From positions 1-64,000 of the forward strand of contig WNYE01000118.1 in assembly GCA_021396245.1 (NCBI GenBank): a DNA stretch of 64,000 nt, read 5' to 3'. The position numbers and the translations under genes are program-made. Shown piece after piece: positions 57,403-64,000 of the stretch. Numbering within the stretch: the first letter of the stretch is position 1; every line of letters begins with the position of its first letter. The notes beneath the pieces were generated by a model. The model had not been told where the DNA came from, made no database searches, and saw only the letters and a list, made by a program, of their open reading frames with translations. Source of the DNA: Sporothrix humicola (lineage: Eukaryota > Ascomycota > Sordariomycetes > Ophiostomatales > Ophiostomataceae).

Positions 57403-60238
57403 ATGGCCTCCTCTGTCCAACAACGTCAACCCGGCCCCAATGCACGTCCTTCTACCGGCCATGCCTTTATTGGCTTTGGCACTGCTCGAACCCTCGTCCT
57501 AGGCCTCTCACGTATCATATTCGCATCGCTGCCTGCGGCAACCGTGTCTGCTGCACCGCTGTCGGCCCTAGATGCCGTGAGCAAGCGGAACAGCGTGTTT
57601 TGGCCCTCAGAGCATCTCGACGCGGACGACCCTGATGAGGCCGGCGCCAGTGTATGGGTGCTCTACATCGCGTCCGCCGTGCTCGTCTTGCTTGGCGGTG
57701 CTTTTGCGGGACTCACAATTGCGTAAGAAAGACTAATTTTCAGTAACACGCAACATACACATCGTGTCGTCCTGTGGATGTTTTCTAATCAAGTTTTTCC
57801 TTGTTGTTTCTGCAGGTTAATGGGCCAAGATAGTATCTATCTCCAGGTACTCTCCCGCGACGACACCGACCCTCAACAAAAGAATGCCAAACGCGTCGAC
57901 GATCTTCTCAAACGGGGCAAGCATTGGGTGCTGGTGACTCTGCTCCTCTCGAACGTCATTGTCAACGAAACACTGCCGGTTGTGCTCGACCGTTGTCTTG
58001 GGGGTGGCGTTGCTGCCGTGGTTGGCAGCACACTGCTTATTGGTAAGAAATGTCCCTGTCAAGACGGCAATATTCGAAACAAACCAGTATTGGGATAAAC
58101 TGACGTGTTTGCGATTAAGTTGTGTTCGGCGAGGTCCTACCCCAATCCATTTGCGTTCGGTATGGTCTACAGATCGGCGGGATCATGGCCAAGCCCGTCC
58201 TTGCTCTGATGTGGCTGATGGCTCCTATCGCATGGCCCACTGCAAAAGTGTTGGATCATGCCCTCGGCGAGGATCATGGCACGGTTTACAAGAAAAGTGG
58301 CCTGAAAACGCTGGTGACTCTTCACCGCTCCTTGGGCGAGGTCTCGGAGCGTCTAAACCAGGATGAAGTCACTATCATCAGTGCCGTCTTGGACCTCAAG
58401 GAAAAACCGGTCTCCAGCGTTATGACCCCGATGGAGGATGTGTTCACTATGTCGGAGGACACAATCCTGGACGAGAAAATGATGGACATGATTTTATCAG
58501 CCGGCTACTCCCGCATTCCGATCCACGAACCGTTCAAACCGACCAACTTTGTTGGCATGTTGCTGGTCAAGATCCTGATTACATACGACCCAGACGACAA
58601 GATTCGTGTGAGCGAGTTCCCGCTCGCCACCCTTCCTGAAACGCGTCCTGAGACGAGCTGTCTCGATATCGTGAACTTCTTCCAGGAAGGCAAATCGCAC
58701 ATGGTTCTCGTCTCGCAGTATCCAGGAGAAGACCACGGTGCGCTTGGTGTCGTGACGTTGGAGGACGTTATCGAAGAGCTGATTGGCGAGTAAGTCACAC
58801 TCCAGGCTGCGGTCTTTCATTATGTTGTCGTCATGCACCGAATGACTAACACCCACCCAGGGAGATTATTGACGAATCGGACGTTTATATTGATGTGCAC
58901 AAGGCCATTCGCCGCCTCCAGCCTGCGCCCAGAGCACGACCAACACGCCACCGTTCTCTAGCCTCGGATTTCGGTGCGACGGCATCAACAACCGCAACAA
59001 GAGTGGCTGATGAGCACGAAGACGGCGATGACGATGCCGAGTCGTCTATACAACAACAACAACAACAACAACAAACGGTCCCGATTTTGCGTGCCTTGCC
59101 AAAGTCCAATGCCAACGCCCGCGCTCTGTCCACAAGCCCGAAAACGACAACGGTCATGATGCGACGCTGTTCAGCGGGTGCGGATGGCCGGCTTACAAAG
59201 TCTACCGTGCCAGTTCGTGCCAACATTGATGAAATGTGGCAGCACCTGCGCCATTTAGGTCCATCGAATCGGGCAAACAACCCGAAAAACACCCGGTCAA
59301 CAACGGTGAAGATCAAGCAGAGCCACTCACATGCGGGGCATCAAGCCCTTCTCGAACCCGTGCTGGCCACGGATGACTTGGACAGTCCGCACGTCAATGA
59401 TGAAACCGACGACGATCTCGAGGCTGGAGAGACAACCCTACTTTTAGCACCGAAAGCAGCAAATGGCAACGACACGCCAACAAGCTTTAGACCCCATCTG
59501 CAAGGCTATGGCACAGCCATCCATGCGGCTCAGGAAGCAGGGCAGGAAATGGACAACGGCCGTGCCATTGCTGTTATCGAACCCGATATTGTCGAAGCTC
59601 CTTTCGTTACAATTGCAACTCACAGTGACGACAGCATCGCTAGTAAGGGCCCTGAAAAGAAAACGCATGCCGAAGGTCCGGGCCGGGATAGCAACGCAGT
59701 CACCACCGATGCTGGCGCTAGCAGAACCTCTATTGTTATCGAGAGTGCGGTCCAATCCAGCTCTGAGAGCAGTCCAAATCGAAGCAGTGTTCTTGCGACA
59801 GTAGCGGATCCCAACACGCCCATGTCTCATCGGTCCCTTGTGCGCAGCGGCAGCATCACAGAAAACGTGATTGAGACGAGAGGCATTCGTAAGGTCGTCC
59901 TTGAAACAACGAGCTCCGCAGACGATGACGAAGAGGTGCTGAGCGTCGTAACGAGCAGTTATGTCCAACGCCAGAGTCCTCTCAGCGGTATTCAAAGTCC
60001 TGCTGCTGTTGTTCACAGCGGGCACGGTTCCGATGTAAATGACAAGACGTTGAAAAAAGAGGACGTGGAGGAAGCACTTCTCGTCGCCCAGTCGACAGCA
60101 AATCCTGCGGTGGCGTCGGGTTCAGGCAGCTGCCAGCCGGTTGGCGCCGTGGCTGAAGAGAGCGATCTCATTGCAGCGGTTAATGGCGGCCCTACGAAGA
60201 AGAAGAACCGGCGCAAGAAGCGGAAAAACACGAAGTGA
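57403..60238 (+). CDS. MAM3: CNNM/Mam3-type membrane protein (DUF21 plus CBS domains)
   Basis: Homologue of yeast Mam3, a vacuolar-membrane protein of the CNNM/CorC group acting in divalent metal (Mn/Mg/Zn) handling. Four exons: 57403-57722, 57816-58042, 58120-58789 and 58861-60238, 864 residues, all joins in frame. Order: a short N-terminus with a hydrophobic segment, a first DUF21 helix at WVLYIASAVLVLLGGAFAGL, then LMGQDSIYLQVL after intron 1, LVTLLLSNVIVNETLP, and GEVLPQSICVRYGL after intron 2. Then come the paired CBS region with SVMTPMEDVF, AGYSRIPIHE and LGVVTLEDVIEELIGEEIIDE (split by intron 3), and a long disordered tail with a short polyglutamine run and a Lys/Arg-rich end. Introns 2 and 3 both interrupt highly conserved motifs, which supports the model. 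Confidence 0.93.
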
Positions 60239-61769
60239 GGAGCGTCAAGGCGGCCAATATGAGGTACTGGTAGCAAGGAGCGCCCAGTTTTAGACACTGC
60301 AAAGGCTTTTTTTTTTTGGAGTGGCGTCAGGAATGATATGCGCGGGCATATGCGACATCCTGGTGAAGGTTGCAGATAGTGTGTGGATATTCAAGATAGC
60401 CGATGCTATCTGTGTACAGATTTAAATTTATTGGGCATATTTACTTTTACTGTGTATTACACCATTGTCTCTACACAAAGAGTGCTGTGCAGTTGAGTGC
60501 CAATCAGGCCAACGTGCTTTAATCGCGTCTGTGGAGGCATGAGCCTTCGATAGTATTTGATAACGCGACGGGAAGTTGGCGGCCATACTTGATTACGGCG
60601 TAATCACATTTAGCAAACGAACAAGACCAAACGTTGAGCACCGAATTTTAAGGAGAGGACGGCGGAGACGAGAACCATATCGACAAGACAATGGAACAGA
60701 GTGGGCAGCCAGCATGAGTTGCCACATTTGGAGCTTGGTGTCGGAAAAAACTTTGCCCTCAGAAGGTGTGGGGTAAGAAGGGGAAAAAGGAGGTCTTGGG
60801 GCACATTGCCAGGGCCATCAGTGGAAGGAGATGCTCTGTGGCTACAGTGCTACTAGCGGTTGCTCCTTCTTTTCGCAGGAGGGGTGACGGTAATCTTCAT
60901 AGGGCGCACCATGTGTACTATCCACACATTGTAAGATACATTTTGAAATGGCGTCCATCTTCACATGGTGCATTGGAGAGGACGCAGCCATCGACAGAGG
61001 GACGAACAGAGACGGACATGTACATAGTCTCGACAGCACAGTACACATGGCTTACGGGGGGGAGACGAAGAAACGCATCACCGTCAGGATAAGCTTTTAA
61101 CCGGTGCGGTTTTCCGCGCTGACAAAAGACGCAAATGCGCTTTGTGGCTTCACCAGTGCCCGTTCTCAGGACTCGGGATCAATTGATCTGCCGCCGATGT
61201 GGTATTTAGCTTCTCCTCCCGAAACCACTGCCGCCAACTCCTGGCCAGGTCTCCACATCGATCTTCATCGCTGACACCGAGTACCACCCGGCGTCCTTCC
61301 AGAACAACTAGCAGGCCGCAAACCGTGCTATGTCGAGACTACGCGTTTATTGGCGCAGTGTCGGATTAACGGTTAAGCCTGCGAGCAAGCAAAACCTGTG
61401 GGTGCCGTGGTCGTGTATTCATTCGAAGACACTTGTGCACCAGCAATCGGGGCACTCCAGATCCACGCTCATCACCCGGAGCGAAAGATTGTGCGCAGGA
61501 TATGGGTTTAAGGTGATGTCCCAGTTGCCTTCCTAGCACCTGTGCATAAAAAAACAATCCGCTGTCAGCTGTCAGCTAGCTGTCTACCGTCTCCTTCAAA
61601 GATTTTATCCCCCCTCCCTCTCCGTGATCGATTGTCTGTTTCCAATCGCGGTTCAATGGCTGGTCGTTGAACTCTGTCGTGCAATAATTAAAATACCGTC
61701 CCATCCAGGAACCAGCACTCTCGTCAGGCGGCCCAACGACCCAGGCCAACCATTTTTACTACCACCAAC
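60239..61769. other. 1.5 kb spacer
   Basis: Between two plus-strand genes. Includes the MAM3 3' UTR and the CMLE promoter. TACGGCGTA, a variant of the dispersed motif, occurs at 60594. Short frames show no protein-like composition. Confidence 0.5.
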
Positions 61770-63094
61770 ATGCCTCTCCACCACTTGATGATCGGGACCT
61801 GGACCCCGCCAGGGGCCATTTTCACAGTCCAGTTCGACGACGAAGCGCTGGAGCTGAAGCTGGTAAAGAGAACCGAGATTCCCCATGATGAGCCAATATC
61901 GTGGATGGCGTTCGATGTAAGTGAAGCGGAAACGGCGAGAATTTGCGATATCGTTCCCCGCTCGCCCCTAACCACCCATGCTCGCCTTGGTTTAATATCA
62001 CGAAATACCGATACTGACAATACGGTACAGCATGACAAAAAGAACCTGTACGGCTCGGCCATGAAGAAATGGTCCAGCTTCGCCGTCAAGAGCCCTACGG
62101 AGATCGTGCACGAGGCATCCCACCCAATGGGCAGCGACCGTGAGTTCCCTCTGTGGTCTTTGTCCATCTCTGCTCGCCCATATCGTCTTCCAAGACTCTA
62201 ACAATATGTCACACCTTAGCCGAAGCAAACTCCGCAACGACCAACACCCGGGCCATCTTCTTGCTGCCCGCCAAAAAGCCTCCATATGCCGTGTACTGCA
62301 ACCCTTTCTACAAACATGCCGGCTATGGTAACGTCTTTAGCGTGGGGCCGAGCGGCGGCCTGGCCGACAACATCCAAAATTACGCTTACCAACCAGGCAC
62401 GGGAATCCACGGCATGGTCTTCGACCCCTCCGAGACCTATCTGTACTCGGCCGATCTGTCCGCCAACAAGCTGTGGGTGCACCGCAAAACAGTTGGCGCG
62501 GCCCAATCGACCCAGGCCAACGACGACGGGCAGGTCGAGCTTGTCGGCAGCGTCGACGCCCCTGCGCCAGGAGACCACCCGCGCTGGGTGGCCATGCATC
62601 CCTCGGGCCAGTATTTGTACGCGCTCATGGAGGCGGGCAACCGGCTCTGTGAGTACGTCATCGACCCGCAGACACACATGCCCATCTACACACACCATTC
62701 GTTCCCCCTGATCCCGCCCGGCATCGAGACACACGACCGTGCCACCGGCAAGGGCCTCTACCGCAGCGACGTGTGCGCGCTCGACCGCAGCGGGCGCTAT
62801 CTTTTCGCCACAGCGCGCGCCAACAGCTTCGACTTGACGGGCTACATTGCCGCTTTTCGCTTGCGCGACTGTGGCAGCATAGAGACGCAGCTCTGTCTCA
62901 ACCCGACGCCGACGAGCGGTGGCCATTCCAACGCTGTGGCTCCCTGTGATTTCTCGGATGAGTGGCTGGCTCTGACTGATGACCAGGAGGGCTGGGTCGA
63001 GATGTACCGCTGGAAGGACGAACATCTGGCGCGGGTGGCTCGTGTACGGATCCCTGAGCCGGGATTTGGCATGAATGCGATCTGGTACGATTGA
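61770..63094 (+). CDS. CMLE: carboxy-cis,cis-muconate cyclase (3-carboxymuconate lactonizing enzyme)
   Basis: Cycloisomerase of the protocatechuate branch of the beta-ketoadipate pathway (EC 5.5.1.5), turning 3-carboxy-cis,cis-muconate into its lactone; a cytosolic seven-bladed beta-propeller. Three exons: 61770-61916, 62031-62139 and 62220-63094, 376 residues against about 366 in Neurospora, with very high similarity over the whole length. The residues proposed as catalytic in the Neurospora enzyme are all found at matching spacing: His149 (in GIHGM), Arg207 (DHPRW), Glu223 (LMEAG) and Arg285 (ATARAN). About ten extra residues (near 179-189) sit in one surface loop. Intron 1 is 114 nt, a multiple of three and stop-free. 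No other pathway genes are nearby, as is usual when the pathway is dispersed. Confidence 0.95.
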
Positions 63095-64000
63095 GAGAAA
63101 TGACTGAATCTTCTCACTCGGCAGAATACGACGTAATACGGCGTAGAGGATCGAGGACCGAAGGAAGGCACTGAAGGCATTGAGGGCACCGACGGGTGGT
63201 GTAGAACGCCGTGGGAAGAAGGTAGACTAGGAGTAGAGCAATACAGGGTATTAAATACGGAGTATTACGTTCGGAGTATGGCATACGACGTAATGCTAAC
63301 CTAACTCCGTACTCCGTACGTCGTACACTGGCACGGCGTAATTACAGCCGGATTATAGCGGCAGAATTACAGCGAGGCACCGCGTGCTGCTAACCTAGCG
63401 AGCCTACAGTTCCTAGTCACAATCTTGCCACGCTTTTCTGTATCGCAGATGCCTCCAGATTATACGGGTGTTTTAGGTCCCTGGCAGCCTGGCTCAGAGA
63501 CATATGTTGCGCATTCCAGCGACCAATACAGGCACGAACGACCGCTCCGTATTATCTTTTTTTTTCTCTTCACAATGGTTTCTCTGGCCAACTCTTAACA
63601 ACTCACAAACACACGCGGCGTATGTCGTACTATCTCTCAGCTTGAGGTCGGTCAACGTCCGGCCGGCTCCACCTGTCCACGTGCAGCCACCACTTAGTTT
63701 TGCAGTCTGGTCTCCATAAAGAAAGCAGGTCACTGGACCCACTGCAGTCCAGTCAAAGGTGCCAGTGAGCAAATGAGCAATTGGCAGGTGGACAGCACTG
63801 TTGCAGACTGTTTGTATCCCGTATGGAGTTCGGAGTATTGATTACGTCGTAGATGGTGCTGTTAATGCTCTGTATTTGCACTAAGAAACCTTAATACCGA
63901 CAAATATCCCCCTTCTATAATTAATAGCCACAGGTGAAGATTATGAATGAGCTAACCGCGTCCTCTTGTTGATTTTCGTTCGCCAGCTATTCCTGCTTCC
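63095..64000. other. motif-rich spacer at the window end
   Basis: No gene. Two exact TACTCCGTA/TACGGAGTA and four exact TACGACGTA/TACGTCGTA copies lie here, with variants in between; six of the motifs fall within 63256-63325. This is the densest cluster of the dispersed motif in the window. Confidence 0.7.
63127..63325. repeat. cluster of TACGNCGTA and TACGGAGTA 9-mers
   Basis: Exact units: TACGACGTA at 63127 and 63284, TACGGCGTA at 63137, TACGGAGTA at 63256, TACTCCGTA at 63310, and TACGTCGTA at 63317; a near-unit TTCGGAGTA at 63270. The last two exact units overlap by two bases. TACG-N-CGTA is a palindrome around one central base. The function is unknown. Confidence 0.85.

Noticed and set aside
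13346..64000. Possibility of a biosynthetic gene cluster or CRISPR array
   Set aside because: The genes are functionally unrelated, with no backbone synthase or synthetase; no regularly spaced repeats of CRISPR type were seen, and the organism is a eukaryote.

Overview
The window is nuclear DNA of a filamentous ascomycete (Pezizomycotina). The genes have few, short introns (about 54-143 nt) with GTAAGT- or GTGAGT-type donors and CTAAC/CTGAC-like branch points. Spacers are long and rich in pyrimidine and purine tracts. The content is typical of Sordariomycetes: a VIB-1/NDT80 regulator, a 71-residue GRG-1/CCG-1 protein, a Neurospora-type carboxymuconate cyclase, Zn2Cys6 factors and a DUF2011-like protein. 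The species cannot be named from this sequence; relation to the Neurospora/Ophiostoma side of the class is only an impression.

Layout. 1-10792: a 76-base A run, then a 10.7 kb gene-free stretch leading into vib-1 (10793-13345). 16-30 kb: a DUF2011-like basic protein, dolichyldiphosphatase, a multi-pass membrane protein with a long tail, an AT-richer 5 kb gap, an EBP/EXPERA protein and grg-1. 32-45 kb: tRNA-Glu(CTC), a WG/GW-rich low-complexity protein, the mitochondrial RNA-processing protein Pet127, a Zn2Cys6 factor and a rhomboid protease. 47-64 kb: a small membrane protein, a Rossmann-fold protein divergent from a second Zn2Cys6 factor, a Nudix-like/eIF2B-like fusion, a CNNM/Mam3 transporter-like protein and carboxy-cis,cis-muconate cyclase. 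I rebuilt exon structures by hand for vib-1, the DUF2011 gene, CAX4, the membrane protein, grg-1, both zinc-cluster genes, the Nudix/eIF2B gene, MAM3 and CMLE.

The genes are mostly unrelated housekeeping and regulatory loci. I see no biosynthetic cluster, no intact transposon and no CRISPR. The strongest unexplained signal is a set of exact 9-mers confined to spacers: TACGACGTA/TACGTCGTA (13 copies) and TACGGAGTA/TACTCCGTA (8 copies), plus variants, with a dense cluster after the CMLE gene. Also notable are the WG/GW-rich protein, whose frame continues upstream through a single in-frame TAG to a plausible ATG, an EBP-family protein lacking a conserved glutamate, and a Nudix box lacking its catalytic glutamates.
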